From Paragyromitra xinjiangensis (lineage: Eukaryota > Ascomycota > Pezizomycetes > Pezizales > Discinaceae): a stretch of 64,000 nucleotides of DNA. Positions 12,510 to 26,800 of the stretch are shown one piece after another. Made by a program: the position numbers and the translations under genes. The DNA lies in NCBI GenBank assembly GCA_038503065.1, contig JBCAMK010000004.1:695001-759000 (forward strand), in the 5' to 3' direction. The notes below the pieces were generated by a model that saw only the letters and a program-made list of their open reading frames with translations, was not told the origin of the DNA and did not search any database. How positions within the stretch are numbered: the first letter of the stretch is position 1; the number at the start of each line of letters is the position of its first letter.

Positions 12510-12587
12510 CTCAATTAGAACGTACCTCACGGAGGACGGGACACGCAGAAATTAGCGAGGAGTTTGAAATACCAATTGGCCAGGCAG

Positions 12588-12596
12588 TTATCAGAT
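12588..12596 (-). promoter_or_regulatory. SreA-type GATA site (ATCTGATAA)
   Basis: Exact match on the minus strand, 87 bp (start to start) from the previous site and in opposite orientation. Confidence 0.7.
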
Positions 12597-12707
12597 TCAT
12601 TATGCTGAGTCCGGAGCAATTAGCATTGGCATTACCCAACAAACCGGAAACCCAACACTTTATTCCGTCACTCGGCATCTTCGCAAATAGGTTGGCGATA
12701 CCTCATG

Positions 12708-12716
12708 TTATCAGAT
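12708..12716 (-). promoter_or_regulatory. SreA-type GATA site (ATCTGATAA)
   Basis: Exact match on the minus strand, 120 bp (start to start) from the previous site. Confidence 0.7.
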
Positions 12717-12872
12717 GGAGCCGCGGTCAATCAAATCGAGCATCTAGCCAGTGTTGGGTGGGGCAGAGAGAATTGCCTCACAGTGCATACGTAGGTTGGT
12801 ACGGTTTTCTCCGTGAGTGGATCGTAGATTGGCATTAAGTCTAGGTTGTTAGTCCGGGACTGGGTGGGGCGG

Positions 12873-12881
12873 ATCAGATAA
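12873..12881 (+). promoter_or_regulatory. SreA-type GATA site (ATCAGATAA)
   Basis: Exact match on the plus strand, with A at the W position. It is the only A-variant among the six. Confidence 0.7.
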
Positions 12882-13076
12882 ATGTCGTAATCAATTGACG
12901 GGGATAGTCTGATATTGCAATTGAGTGCTGGTGGGTTCTCGTGGGTCACTTGCGAGGGACGGGGAAGGTTGAGATGTTCTTTTTCTCTAAATGGCAGGTC
13001 TAACTGGACGAAGGTCTGTAGTTCATATGCCAATCCTCAGCATCAAGCCTTTGTGACATCCAATAATGACGGCACA

Positions 13077-13085
13077 ATCTGATAA
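13077..13085 (+). promoter_or_regulatory. SreA-type GATA site (ATCTGATAA)
   Basis: Exact match on the plus strand, about 1.8 kb before the NRPS start codon. Confidence 0.7.
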
Positions 13086-13492
13086 TGCCAACCCTAATAA
13101 AACAAAAGCCTCAGTTCCTCTTAGACCAGAGTAGCCAAAAACTATAGTCGGCGAAGCGATCAAGATCCCGTTGCAAATACTAGCTGCCTACTTCCCGGAA
13201 TAGCTGTTTGCCACTGCAGGCTTTTCCAAAACAGACAGATCGTGTGTCTATCCAAAATGCTCAGGTACTGAAAACTCCGGTAATACATGTATCCATGCCA
13301 ACTTTATCTTGGTCTCCGCAAAGCAGAATATGTTGCAGCAGGGACGGAAAAAGAATGCAGGGAAAAATTCTCCCAGGAGCCTGTTCACGTCGGGGAAGAC
13401 GTTTGATACATGATGCATGGATAGACGAACGTTGAAGCTAAGGCTTTTCTGGTGCTCGCTACGAGTGATTGGCATACGCTTGACGCAATTCC

Positions 13493-13501
13493 ATCTGATA
13501 A
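13493..13501 (+). promoter_or_regulatory. SreA-type GATA site (ATCTGATAA)
   Basis: Exact match on the plus strand, about 1.4 kb before the NRPS start codon. It is the nearest of the six to the NRPS. Confidence 0.7.
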
Positions 13502-14890
13502 TGTGACGATCAAATTTTATCTTGATCCTGGGTTGATTGATTAGACAACGCGGAATGACCAACAAGGAAGGAGAGGACGGGTTGATGGTCGATTGATTAG
13601 ACAACCGCACTTATCAATCGAATCAAATCAAATCAATGTGCCAGGTGCCTTACTTGGCTTGACCTGCATCGGAGGTGGGGCAGACCTGGGTCATGTAGAA
13701 GACCTGCATGGAGTCCCGGAAGCGGGCCGGGTCGAAGGGTCCAACGTTGAAGGGACATGTGCATCAACGCGTCATGGCGTCTTTGTCAAGGGATGAGAAG
13801 CGATGACCCTTCATGACCCACGCGTCCAGCTTCCATCACTGTTCAATTCAGCTCGGTTTTCCTCCGTATTGAGTCTTTTCCACTCTTGTCCAGGGAGTAA
13901 ATTTTCTTCTTTCCGCCTCGTATGCTTGTCTCCGAGGGTGTTTGATCGTATCTCCGTTGTGGGTATCTGTTATGGTCAGGCTCGTTACAATATCTGGATG
14001 ATTGGTGGAAAATCACCATTTTTGCCCTTTGTACTACAAACAAACAGGTGATACGTCGCTTTGTAATGGGCGTTCTCTGAGTGGTTCGTTTTGCTTAAAT
14101 AATACACTTGCTTTTTTTTGGTAACGAAAGGTGCGTTTCCACACAATTCAAACGCAAGAGTGGGATACTCTGTCCTGCTGAACAGCCCTGTGATGAAAAT
14201 AGAGGTGTGGTGAATATATTTTATGGCCTTTACTAAGAGAGCTTAGTGCAGAGGTACATTGAGCACCTGAATGTGAGTGACCAACAGCAATTACAACCCC
14301 TGGGCAGAACAGAAGCCGCGAGCACGGTTCAGGTATCGTGAGGATATCTAATAACAGGGCCCAGATCATTCCGTCGTTCCTGGGAATCTACATCAGCTAC
14401 CTACCTACATAGATAGCTCTATATCTAAAGGGCTTCTTCGTAGCTTTCCTGTGCTGCGCTGCAAAGACATCGCGTTATTGCAGAAAAGCAATACTTCACT
14501 GCTGCAACCCTATCCACCATACATCTGCCTCGTGAAGTCGCTGACCGTCTCGTTTTCTCGATCTGGTACCAGTGGTTTGAGTGTTTGCTTTTTCGCATTG
14601 CGATAAATACCATATTCGCTGTTCGCTTTTTGGGTTCTGCTTTATCTTCTGAATCATTCGTTGGTTTGGAACTTGGCCAAACAGCATCTGTTTGTCTAGA
14701 GCCACTTGGTAATAGCTTCTAGCTGTTTTCGCATTTGTCGCCCTACGCTGTTTGCCTGCTGGAGATATATCGATATCTTCCGGCTATTACAGCCCTAATT
14801 GTTTCTCGCAAATTCGCCCTTTACAATCTTTGAACTTTCGATTTTGAATATATTCGTCAATCTATATCTTTATACCCAAGAGTGCTAGGC

Positions 14891-17800
14891 ATGGCGGATC
14901 AACCAGTATACCGCTACACCGTCTTCCCAAATCTCCACGCAACGATCACCACTCCCGACACGAGAATCCTCAATTCTGGCAACTTTCCACTCCCTGCAAA
15001 TAGCACTAAAGAGACGCTCATTCTCGCATGGGCTTTTCTCCTCCGTGGACATGCCCCCGGCGATACCGCTGTCTTCCGTGTTGACACTCAGGATGTCAGC
15101 GTCAAGTTTGATGGTGGAGAATTGGCATATATTCCGAATGGGCAAGTTGAGATGCCAACGGAGGATAAGGAGGCAGGGAGATTCTCAGCGGTTTATTTCC
15201 AAGCTGTGAGTATTTCTATGTATTGATCTATACTTGAGTATCTTATATTAACGAACTATGATCGATAGGCACCGAGTGGTATTTTTCCGCAGCTCTATCT
15301 GACTGCTGATATTGCGGCTGCTACGATATGTCTGTTTGCGAGCTCTGAGATTGTCCCGCCTATACATCCTCAGGTATTGGCTGAACAGCTATCGCATATT
15401 CTCGCCAATATCCCTGCTTCGCCGTTTGCATTAATTCCACCTTTTCCAGTTAGTTCAGAGGTTCAGCATGAGCCTGCACCAGATATTCCTTCCTCTGCGG
15501 TAAACTCCCAGAAGGATGGATCCATGATCTCCCGTGGTGGCCTCTCAATTCTCAATCCTCACCCTAAGAAGCTCTCTGGCCCTACGCTGCTCCATCAACT
15601 TATCCGTTTCTCTGATCATGGCGATACCCCTTCTCTCGACTTCTTGCATGCTACCGGGCAAGATAGGACTATCTATAGCTATGCTGAACTCGATATCCTC
15701 TCGACCAAGTTCGCCGTCAAACTCATCCCACACCTCTCATCCTCTAAAACGCCCCTCACAATCCCCGTCCTCCTCCCACAATCCCCCGCTCTCTACGTCG
15801 CCCTCCTCGGTATCCTCAAAGCTGGCGCCGCATTCGTACCACTCAACCTCGACGCACCCGCATCACGCATCGAATTTGTGTCCAACGATGTCGCCGCATC
15901 CTGCATCGTGACCAACGAAGCCTTCTCTACGCAATTTACCTGGGAGACCTGCCCCCCACTAGTACTAGTCGAAGACGACGACCTCGACGCCACCATAACA
16001 CCTTCATTCTCACTCCAAGGCCTCTTGAGTCTCCCCGGATGGATCGACCCTCGTAACCCTGCATACATCATGTACACCTCCGGCTCCACCGGCACACCAA
16101 AAGGCGTTTCGATCTCTCATTCCGCCGCAACCCAGAGTCTCCTCGCGCACGACCGCCACATCCCGGCGTTTTCGCGGTGGCTGCAGTTCGCGTCGCCAAC
16201 GTTCGACGTGTTTGTATTTGAGATGTTCTTCCCGCTGTTTCGCGGGGCGGTATTGGTTGGATGTGAACGCGGACGGTTGCTAGCTGATTTACCGGGTTGT
16301 GTTAACCTTCTTGCTGTGGATGCGACGGAACTGACACCTACGGTTGCGGGTGGGCTGTTGGGACGCCGGGAGGGTGTGCCTGGGTTGAAGGTCCTCTTGA
16401 CGATTGGCGAGATGTTGACGCGCCAGATTGTGGATGAGTATGGTGGCGGTGTGTTGCAGGGAATGTATGGACCTACTGAAGCGGCGATCCATTGTACCCT
16501 TGCGGGTAACTTCATGGTGAATGCGAAAGTTGGCGATGTCGGTATCCCGTTGGATACTGTGTCCGCGTATATTATTGCTCCTGCAGGATCCTCAAAAGAT
16601 GTGGAGGTGCTTCCACTCGGCTGGGTTGGGGAGCTCGCTGTCGGCGGGCATCAGCTTGCCGATGGGTACCTGAACCGGCCTGAGCTGACGGCAGAGGTGT
16701 TTCTGGAGACGGCGAAATATGGGCGAATCTACCGTACTGGTGATCGCGCGAGGATTCTGCCAGCGGGGCGTATCGAGTGTTTGGGCCGTATTGGCGCTGG
16801 ACAAGTGAAACTCAGGGGTCAGCGTGTGGAGCTAGGGGAGGTAGAGGAGGTCGTGCGGAAGACACCTGGAGTGGATGGGGCAGTTGCGAGTGTGGTTGGT
16901 CGTACAATGGTTGTGTATGTCGGTGGTGGAGTTGAGCGGGCGGCGGTCTTGGAGACTTGTAGGAAGTGGCTACCGACCTTTATGGTGCCCGGTGATGTGG
17001 TTGTTTTCCAAGAGCTGCCGAGGTTGCCTTCGGGGAAGACAGATCGGAAGAGGCTGGATCTGGAGTATGCTGAGATGGGTCAGGGCGAGGAGGTGTGGGT
17101 GGACGATGGGCTACGGGATGAAGAACGGGTACTCGTTGATGCGGTGACCAAGTTGCTGGGTGTCAAGCCTTCTAGAGATGGGAGCTTGATTGCCCTTGGT
17201 CTCGACTCGATCCAGGCGATTCGATTGGTGGCTACACTTAAGTTGAAGGGATTTAAGGTAGAGGTTGTGGATGTTCTTATGGCGGATACTGTTGCTGGTA
17301 TCGCGAATATCATTTCCAACAAGAGTGAAACCCCCGAGGGGGATATCGCTGAACGTTTCGCAGCTACTCACTCCATCGGATTTTCGAAAGCCCTTTCGCA
17401 GTATGGAGACGACGTCGCAGATATTCTTCCATGCACCTCTGTTCAAGAAGCAATGCTTGTGGAAACTGCACGAGATGCGTCTGCATACTGTAACTGGATT
17501 CTCCTGGAGCTTCCTGGATCTATTGACGCCGCTGTGGTCGAAAAGGCGTTTAGAGATGTTATCGACCTTAATGAGATCCTGCGTACAGGGTTTGTGGTGG
17601 TCGATGATGGATTCGCACAGGTTGTTTGGTGCGCGTCTCGAGCTGAACAGTTCATTATTGCTGAGAAGTGGGAAGCTGAGTGGAGTATCACAATGGAAGA
17701 TCTGTTGGAACCGCCTTTCTGCGCGACGTTAGTGAAGGAGAACGGTGGGTGGAAGCTTAGCGTGCAGATTCATCATGCGCTCTACGACGGCTGGTGCTGG

Positions 17801-20800
17801 GAACAAGTCCTCGTGGACTTCAATACACTATTGCGCGGCGAGGCGCCAGCGACCAGACCACAGTTCAGGAAGGTCGTCGAGTATGAGCTATCTCGGCCTG
17901 CAGCTGTCAAAGAGCGGTCAAAAGAGACGTGGAGAGGGGTGTTGGAGGGATTTTCTCCAGCCAGATTTCCCAATCTGCATGGGTACACGGTTACTAGCAC
18001 GGGTGTTGGGACTGAGTCGCTTGCGCTCCGGGCCTCTCGTGCAAGCTATGACGCTGCTGCGAGGAGCTTGGGCGTGAGTCCCCAGACGATCATGCAGGCT
18101 GCGTGGGCGTTTTTGCTGAGCTTTTATGTGAACTCTACTGATGTCGCGTTTGGAACCGTCGTTTCTGGACGCACGGTGGCTATGGAGGGTGTTCAGGATG
18201 TGCTCGGGCCTACGATACTAACTTTGCCGATTAGAGTGGATGTAGGTAGGGGGCGGAAGGTAAGTGATGTCGTAAGTGATATTGCGAAGCGTGGTAGGGA
18301 GTGTTTGGTAAGTGAGGTGGGCTTGAGGGATATCAGGAAAGTGTGTGAATTTGAGGGTGCTTTGTTTGAAACCCTATTGGTGTGGCAACAAACACTTGAT
18401 GGTACTGGTGAGGGAATGGCGAAGATGGTGGATAGTAGGGATCGGTTAGAGGTGAGGTTATTTGTTCCAACATATGTTGAGATGCTAACAAGCCATTTTA
18501 GTTCGCGATCTTGATTGAGATTGAGCCAGGTGTTGAATCAATCAGTCTCAGGGCCACATATCAACACGCTATGCTACCAGAGGCGCAAGTCAAGCTAATG
18601 CTTAGCCAGCTCAATCAGCTTGTGTCCGGCATCATCGCTCATCCGAAAGATAGCCTTTTCAGCTTGCAGAATGCGCTTGATGAAAACGTCCTTGCGATTG
18701 AAAACCCTAACCCTACACTAGCAGATATGGCTGATACACCGTCATTAGCGCATCTCGTTGAGCGGGCCGCAGCCAAGTCGCCAAATGCCATTGCACTCGA
18801 ATTTGCTGATGATATTGTCAATGGTGTTCTCTCTTCGACAAAGCTTACCTACGCTGACCTCAATTCTAAAGCAAACAAACTTGCGCATCACCTGCTATCA
18901 CTCGGATCTCTGCCTGATCAACTCGTCTGTGTCTGTATGGAGAAGTCACCCATGCTTTACATCTCGATCTTAGCTATCTTGAAGGCTGGCGTTGGGTATC
19001 TTCCCTTAACGCCGGAAACACCAAAGGAGCGGATGTTGCAGATTCTAGAGAACGCGGAGGTGAAGATTTGCTTAACCACTAGCGATTTAGAGAAGACACT
19101 GGGGATACCGGAGGGCATGAAGGTTGTGTATGTCGACAAAACCAATGTGACATGGTTTTCGGGGGATAACCCAGAGGTTAGGAGAGGTGGCGAGACCCTA
19201 GCCTATGCAGTGTTTACAAGCGGGAGCACAGGTGTGCCGAAGGGGGTTTTGATCGAAAATAGAAGCGTTGTCAATAATCTCTTGGTATTGAGGGACATCT
19301 ATCCCACGAAGTCGGATTCAAGGATGTTGCAATTTTGTTCGGTTGGGTTTGATGGTATGCTGCCCTCTAGCCAAATTCTCGGGTTACCGGGTCTAATGAA
19401 TGTAGTGTCGGTGTTCGAAATATTCTTCACATGGAGCTTGGGCATGACTCTATGCTCTGGAACTAAGGACCTCCTGCTCCGAGATATTGAAGGCGCAATT
19501 AATAAACTTGGTGTGACCCATCTCAGTATGACACCTACTGTTGCTGCACTTGTCAAGCCGGAAAACGTGCCATACGTCGAGTTCCTAGTTATAGCCGGAG
19601 AAGAAGTTTCGCACAAGGTTTTTGATGAATGGGCAGATAGGGGGCTTTATAATGGTAAGCTGGTGGTACGTAGGCGTTTAAATACTATATTTTCTAACAT
19701 CAGATAGGGTACGGTCCGAGCGAGACTGTAAATATTTGTACACTGAGACCGGCAGTGAGAAAAGTTGATCATATCAACAACATTGGCGCGCCATTCACAA
19801 ACATATTAGCCTTTATTGCTTCAGATCAGGACGAAGGGTTCAATCTCGTTCCTAAGGGTGGTGTTGGCGAGCTTTGCTTTGGCGGGGTGCAGGTGGTAAG
19901 TTTACCTCCGGATAACCGTATTGAGTTATTACCCATGAACCTACACTAACTCCATACAGGGACGCGGATACCTTAAAATGCCCGAACTCACAAACCAAAA
20001 ATTCATCACACACCCTAAATACGGACGAATTTACCGCACTGGTGATATGGGTCGCATGCTCTCGGACGGTTCGCTGGAGTTTGTTGGTAGGCAGGATGGC
20101 CAGATCAAGATCAGAGGGCTCAGGATCGAGTTGGGAGAGATCAACTCCGTACTTCTCAGGTCGGCTGTTGTCATTGATGTTGTTTCCATGCCGATCCAGA
20201 AGCGGAAGACCGATGATCATCAGTTGGTCGCGTTTGTGTTGTTGAATGGCTATCGTGATAAGGAGTTCGCAGTTGTCAAGGACAATGAAAGTATCCGGCG
20301 CATAGTGATGGAGCTGTTCGAAAAGTCGTCAAAATTCCTGCCACCTTATATGATTCCTGCTGCGATTATCCCGGTAACGACTATCCCAATGACGACACAA
20401 GGGAAAATTGACAAGAGGGTACTCGAGGCGGCCTTTATGGACATGGACAGCGCCGTCTCAGAATTTTACGCAGGAAAACCTTCAGACGAACAGGATGACA
20501 AGGATTGGACCTCTGTTGAGCGCCAGATTGCCGATATCATCGCCGAAGTTGCACAAGTCGCAGCCAGCGGAATTGATCGTGGTACTTCGATCATTAAACT
20601 CGGTCTTGATTCAATATCGGCGATTCAACTATCAAATCGAATTATGAAAGCGGGATACCCACGACTCGATATTTCCCAGATCATGCGCAATACTACCGTC
20701 AGTGCGCTTGCTGCATTGCTGAAGGTCGAAAAACCGGTGGCTGAAGTAGAGGATAAAGCTGCGGGAGACCTCCTCCAAAAGTTTGCTAAGGAGGTCCAGG

Positions 20801-23800
20801 CTTCTGCGCTTGAACAGTTAGGGATCTCTGAGGACGAGATTGTGAAGATTTTGCCTTGCACACCCCTCCAAGAGGCGATGTTGAGTCAGAAGAAGAACAT
20901 GGATGCGAAGACCTACTACAACCACACAGTTCTCAATCTAAAGGCTGACGTCGCAAAGCTTAAGAAAGCTTGGGAGATTATGACTGAAAGACATGAAATT
21001 TTGAGGACTTGCTTTTGTGTCACTTCCCACTCGCGACATGCGTATGCCCAGGTCATACTGAAGCATCATCAGCTGCATTGGACGGTGTTTGAAGTGGAAG
21101 CGACAGCTACTCTGATTGATGAGCGCATCAACGATATTTCCTCATCCATGGAGACAACACGAACACCTTATGCTTTTTCATTGTTTATGGGCCCTGAGCG
21201 AGCAACCATGGTTATGTCATTCCATCACTCTCTTTACGATGGCTTCGCAATGGATCTTCTTCTTGATGATGTCCGACGCGCCTATCATGGCTTGGGTCTC
21301 CCAACCAGGCGTACTTTTGATTCTGTTTTGGAATATATGGAGCGTACTGACTTGGCTGCCGCAGATATCTTTTGGAAAAGCATGCTGACTGGGCTTGAGC
21401 CTTCTTCGTTCCCGGATCTAACAGGAAAATCTTCAACGTACAAAGAAAAGCTCACAGGGATGTCTTCATCTAAGATGACATGTTCTAGGCCACTCAGCTC
21501 AATTGAAGAGGGTTGTAGGAATCTATCAACATCTCTTTTAGCACTGGGGCAAACAGGATGGGCACGTTTGCTGTCCGCCTATTCTGGAGAAACTGATTTG
21601 TGCTTCGGTAGCGTGGTGAGCGGCCGTACTATACCTGTTGAGGGGGTCGAGGACATTATCGCGCCGTGCTTCAACACAGTGCCGCTGCGAATACAATTAG
21701 CAGCCGGATCTACTAATATGTCAATTATGGCCAGCCTGCAACGCCTCAATGCAGATGTGTTACCATACCAGCTAACACCTTTGCGAAGAATAATGAACAC
21801 CCTTAAGACAGAAGGTCAACGTATGTTTGATACACTTTTCATCCTGCAACATGCTCATCAGTCGTCTTTTGAGGATCTCTGGGAACAAGTTGAAGATCGT
21901 GGAGAGATGGATGTGAGTTTCCACACTCATATCGCCGGGTTAGCCTGTAACGTTACTGATGGTTGTAGTTTTCAATTGTTATCGAACTTGTACCTAGTCG
22001 CAATAAAAACAGTCTTGAGATCAATCTTCACTTTCGCCGGTGCGTAGTTGTAATCTTGTGATATATACTCAACCAAAACTAATATATCATCAGAGATACA
22101 ATCCTAGAAGAGCATGCTAGTGTACTTCTACAACAACTGAACGGAGCAATCGTTTCCTCCCTTACCAACCCAAGCCAGCTTGCAGTAGACTTCAGTAACT
22201 TTAATCCTGTGCTCTTATCAACAGCAAACACAGAACCGCTACGCGCTACAGATGGCGAGCACGATCTTCTTCATTCTGGATTTGAGCGCCATGCTCGCCA
22301 AAACCCATCACGCGTTGCGCTTGAGTACCTCAACAGCGATGGAACACTTGCGACTTGGACATTTGAGGAACTTAATCACGCAGCGAATCAGGTTGCGCAT
22401 TACTTGGCCTCATTGGGCTTAGCGCGGGACGAAGCCGTACCTTTATGTCTCGAAAAATCACCCATCTTCTACATTTGTGTCCTTGGGGTCTTAAAGGCTG
22501 GATGTGCCTTCACCCCCATTGATCCTAGTCTCCCGTCACAGCGAAAACATTTCATGATTGAGGAGTTGAAAGCGAAGATTGTGTTGGCCGACCATACCAC
22601 AATCAAAGGTTTGTCGTTGCCAGCGGTAGTGAAGGAAATTGATATCGAGGGTGCTTTGATTGCCAAGCCTCAACCAATCACAAATCCCGAGGTTAAAGAT
22701 CTTTCGTCTAGATGTTTAGCATACCGTTTGTACACTTCAGGTGAGATGTATTTCTCGTAACTTCGGACGGGAGCATTAGCTTACTGTCGCTTAGGGTCCA
22801 CTGGACAGCCAAAAGCGGTCTCTTTGGAAATCGGGAGCGCGGTTCAGACTTTCAAGTCTTCAAAATCTTTGATTCCGTGGAAGGAAGATTCACGGTTATT
22901 ACAATTTGCTGCGACAACTTTCGACATGTGTTACTATGACTGTTTCATGGCATGGAGCTATGGATTTACTCTTTGCTCTGCTGCTAAAAACCATCTCCTC
23001 GGTGACTTAGAGGGTACAATTCGGAGACTTAATGTCTCTATGTTGGACTTGACTCCTACTGTAGCATCTACCCTCATTGCGGAAAATCTCCCTGGAATCA
23101 AGATTTTGTATTGCATTGGGGAATCAATGCCCCAGAAGCTAGTGAGTGATTGGGATGGTCGCTGTTTTAATTCATATGGCCCTACTGGTAGTGAAAGCCA
23201 CCCCTAGCTGTCTAAGAGTGAAACTAACTAGAGTACAGAAGCTGCGATGTGTTGCACAATTACACCCACAAGCAAGCAAGTCAAGTCTGCCAACATCGGT
23301 AAACCATTCCCTACAGCGAGCTTCTTCGTTCTTTCCCGCTACAGTGAATATATTGTTCCCACTTTCGGTAGCGGGGAGCTTTGTATTGGAGGCCAGCAAG
23401 TGGCGCGTGAATACCACAACAACCCACAACTCACGAAGCGTTGTTTCATTCGGCTCGGGAAAGAGACAGTATACCGGACAGGCGATCTTGTCCGTCTATT
23501 AGCGGATGGTACATTTGAGTTCATTGGGCGCGTGGACGATCAGGTGAAAATCCGGGGATTGCGTGTCGAGCTAGATGAGATCAGCTCGGTGTTGAGAGAA
23601 GGCCACTCTGCTGTCAAAGATGCAGCGACAATTGTGCTAAGACATACTGATAACGCAAGACAACAACTGGTATCATTCCTTGCCGTTGCGGGGCGGAAGC
23701 AACATGGAACGGTAGTTACAGTATTAGGTGCAGATTCGCAAACAGAGAAGATTTTAGCGGCAGCGCGGGAGGCAGCGCGTGAGAAACTTCCACGATACAT

Positions 23801-26800
23801 GATCCCAGGCATCGTCTTGGTCATTGACCATATCCCACGCTCCGCTGCCGGGAAGGTGGACAAAAAAGCACTTGGCGAGTTATTCAAGGCACAGGACATC
23901 CAGTCGTTTGGTACTTCCAATGCAGAAGAAGATGGAAGCACATGGACAGAAGATGAAAGTAGGATTAGGGAGGCATTCTCTCAGATATCTCAAGTGCCGA
24001 TTGAGCAGATCTCCCGTCACTCTACAATCTATGAAATTGGCCTTGATAGTATCAGTGCGGCTCAAGTTGCGATGCAATTGAAAGGAGCTGGATTGCAGAT
24101 CTCTGTCTTAGATATCTTGGAGGTGGGTATTCTAATCAACTCTAATGGGACAATGTAACTAATCCTTCATAGCGACCTTCAATCAACCAAATGTCAAAAT
24201 TCTTAGAAGCAATCCCCAGGAATATGACACACGATAATGATGGAGCTTCCGACAGCTTCTTGTCAAAGATTGGTAAACGGTTCACGGGGTCGATCCTTAA
24301 GGAGGCAGGGATCCACGAGAAAAAAATCGCGGGAATATATCCCTGCACGCCAGCTCAGGAAGGAATGCTGTCGCAATTTCTGCGTTCGAAAGGTGAACTA
24401 TACTTTAATCACATAGTCTTCAAGTTGTCTGAAAACGTTGACTTAATGCGCTTGCGGGGATCTTGGAACAACGTTTTCAAATCTCATGAGATGCTTCGAG
24501 CCGGCTTCATGGGTGTTGACGATGCAAAGCACTCGTTTGCTATCGTTATACATCAGCAAAGCTCGGTTAGCCTACCATGGTCTGTTGTGAGTAGTGGCGG
24601 TGACACGAAGAAACTCATCCTCGCACGAAAGGAAACCCACACCCAGCGCGCATTAGAGAGCCTCCATTTACCACCATGGAGCATCACTGTACTTAAGAAA
24701 GATTCAGGAAAGAGGGTATTGATATTTTCCGCACACCACGCCCTATATGATGCACAGTCGCTACAGCTTATTCTTGATGATGTGCTATGCGAATATTCTG
24801 GAAGGCATACTTCACAACGGCCAAAGTTTTCTGGGGTGCTTGCAAATATAGTAAAGCATACAGTGGAGCCCAAGTTGCTTGAAGAAGACAAAAGATTCTG
24901 GATTAACCAATTGCAAGGGAGCAGTATCTCACGTTTCCCAAACATGTGTCCCCTCAGAGTCAAAAGCACCGCTAGCCACATTTGCTCGATCGAAATGAAA
25001 TGGAGCCTATCGAAGGTCGAAACGGCATGCCGACATTTAGGAATTTCTATGAATGCTGCTGGACAAGCTGCTTGGGCGAAGGTTCTCTCTGCATATATGG
25101 GTGATACTGCTGTAACTATGGGGATTGGTACGAGCATTTCCGGTCTGATGAAGAGCGATTGATACTAACTTTCAAAGTGCTCTCTGGGAGAGCGGGAATA
25201 GAAAATGCTGAGAACGTAGCATTTCCATGCATTACTACCGTACCGTCCCTGTGCCTACTTACAGGCACCAACCGAGAACTGGCATTGGCTTTACAGAATA
25301 GCAATGCACGGTTATTGAAGCACCAGCACACCCCTCTCAGGTCCATTCAAACCTGGTTTGATCATCCCCAGGAATCCTTCTTCGACTCAATATTCGTGTA
25401 TCAGAAAATGGGATCTGGTGGGGAGAAGTCGGCGTCTATTTGGGAAATAGTCGAAGAAGATGCTTTCGTCGATGTAAGTTTTTCGTGTCTCCTGACGGCA
25501 AATATAAAACTAACCCAGATAGTACACAATATCTTTGGAAATGGTGCCTACAGATACAAATTCCATACTTGTTCGTGCGACATGTCGAGACAACGTCGTG
25601 CCTCAAAGGCAAACAAAGTTAATGATCGATCACTTTGAAGCCGCATTAATAGACACTCTAGAGCACCCAAACAATTTAAGTACCGATTTTACCAGCTTCC
25701 CTCCGGCACTATTATCTTACACGCCAGCTGAAGTGAATGAGATTCCTTCGGATACGTACCTGTTGCACAAGTTTGTTGAGAAGTATCGACAACTAACTCC
25801 AGATAAAATCGCCTTCGAGTTCGCCACATCCATACAAAAAGGATGTACGACCAAAGAGACATGGACCTACACTCAGCTTGACGAAGAAGGCAACCGAATT
25901 GCAAACTACTTACTAAACCGTGGCGCCCAGACTGGTGATATTATCGGTATCTGCTTTGAGAAATGCCCCGAAGCTTCCTTCGCGATTCTAGGAATTTTAA
26001 AGGCGGGTTGTGTTTTTCTTGCGTTAGACTATAACGCGCCTATCGATAGAAAAGCATTTATTATTGAGGATTCAGGTGCGAAGTGCGTACTGACGATGGA
26101 CAAATTTGTACAAGAGTTGCGGGGCAAGCTAAAGGTGGATGTTGTGGCTCTGGAAAACAATATGGCAGTTAAAAACTCCTCACTCGAAACCCCTATTGTC
26201 GCTGATCTCACTCCAGACAATCTTTGTTATTGTCTGTACACCTCCGGCACAACCGGGGTTCCTAAAGGCTGCGAGCTCACGCACGAAAACGCTATCCAGG
26301 CGATGCTTGCTTTCCAGCACCTTTTTAGTGGTCACTGGGATGCTGAATCGCGTTTTCTTCAGTTTGCTTCTTTCCATTTTGACGTTAGCGTACTGGAACA
26401 ATACTGGAGTTGGAGCGTTGGAATTTGTGTTGCCTCAGCGCCTAGGGATCTAATTTTTCAAGACATTCCACTTACCATCAATGAGCTCCAGATCACACAC
26501 TTAGACTTAACACCTAGTTTGGCAGCATTGCTACGGCCAGAAGACGTTCCCTCCCTTTGCAGAGGTGTTTTTATCACGGGGGGCGAGCAACTCAAACAAG
26601 AAATTCTCGATACCTGGGGAGAAACGGGGGTTATATACAATGGGTAAAAATCTCCAATTTATCTAAAGGTATACAAGCTAATAAGCAAAAGCTACGGGCC
26701 CACGGAGGTCACGATTGGATGCACGATGTATCCCAGAGTTCCTGCCAATGGAAAGCCATCAAATATCGGTCCCCAGTTTGACAATGTGGGTTCTTTTGTT

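Larger units (their letters stand above)
11989..14890. promoter_or_regulatory. Bidirectional promoter of the ABC transporter and NRPS genes
   Basis: This is a 2.9 kb divergent intergenic region without a credible gene. Between 12501 and 13501 it contains six exact ATCWGATAA sites on both strands, which is the established binding site of the fungal GATA repressor SreA/Sre/Urbs1 that silences siderophore genes when iron is sufficient. Weaker GATA cores are scattered around them, such as 13594 and 14346. A short (AATCA)n run lies near 13616-13637. Both flanking genes could share this control. Confidence 0.7.

Noticed and set aside
22740..23240. Broken third A domain in the NRPS
   Set aside because: Two introns (22741-22794, 23188-23238) account for the frame changes and restore SGSTGQPKAV and YGPTEAAM.
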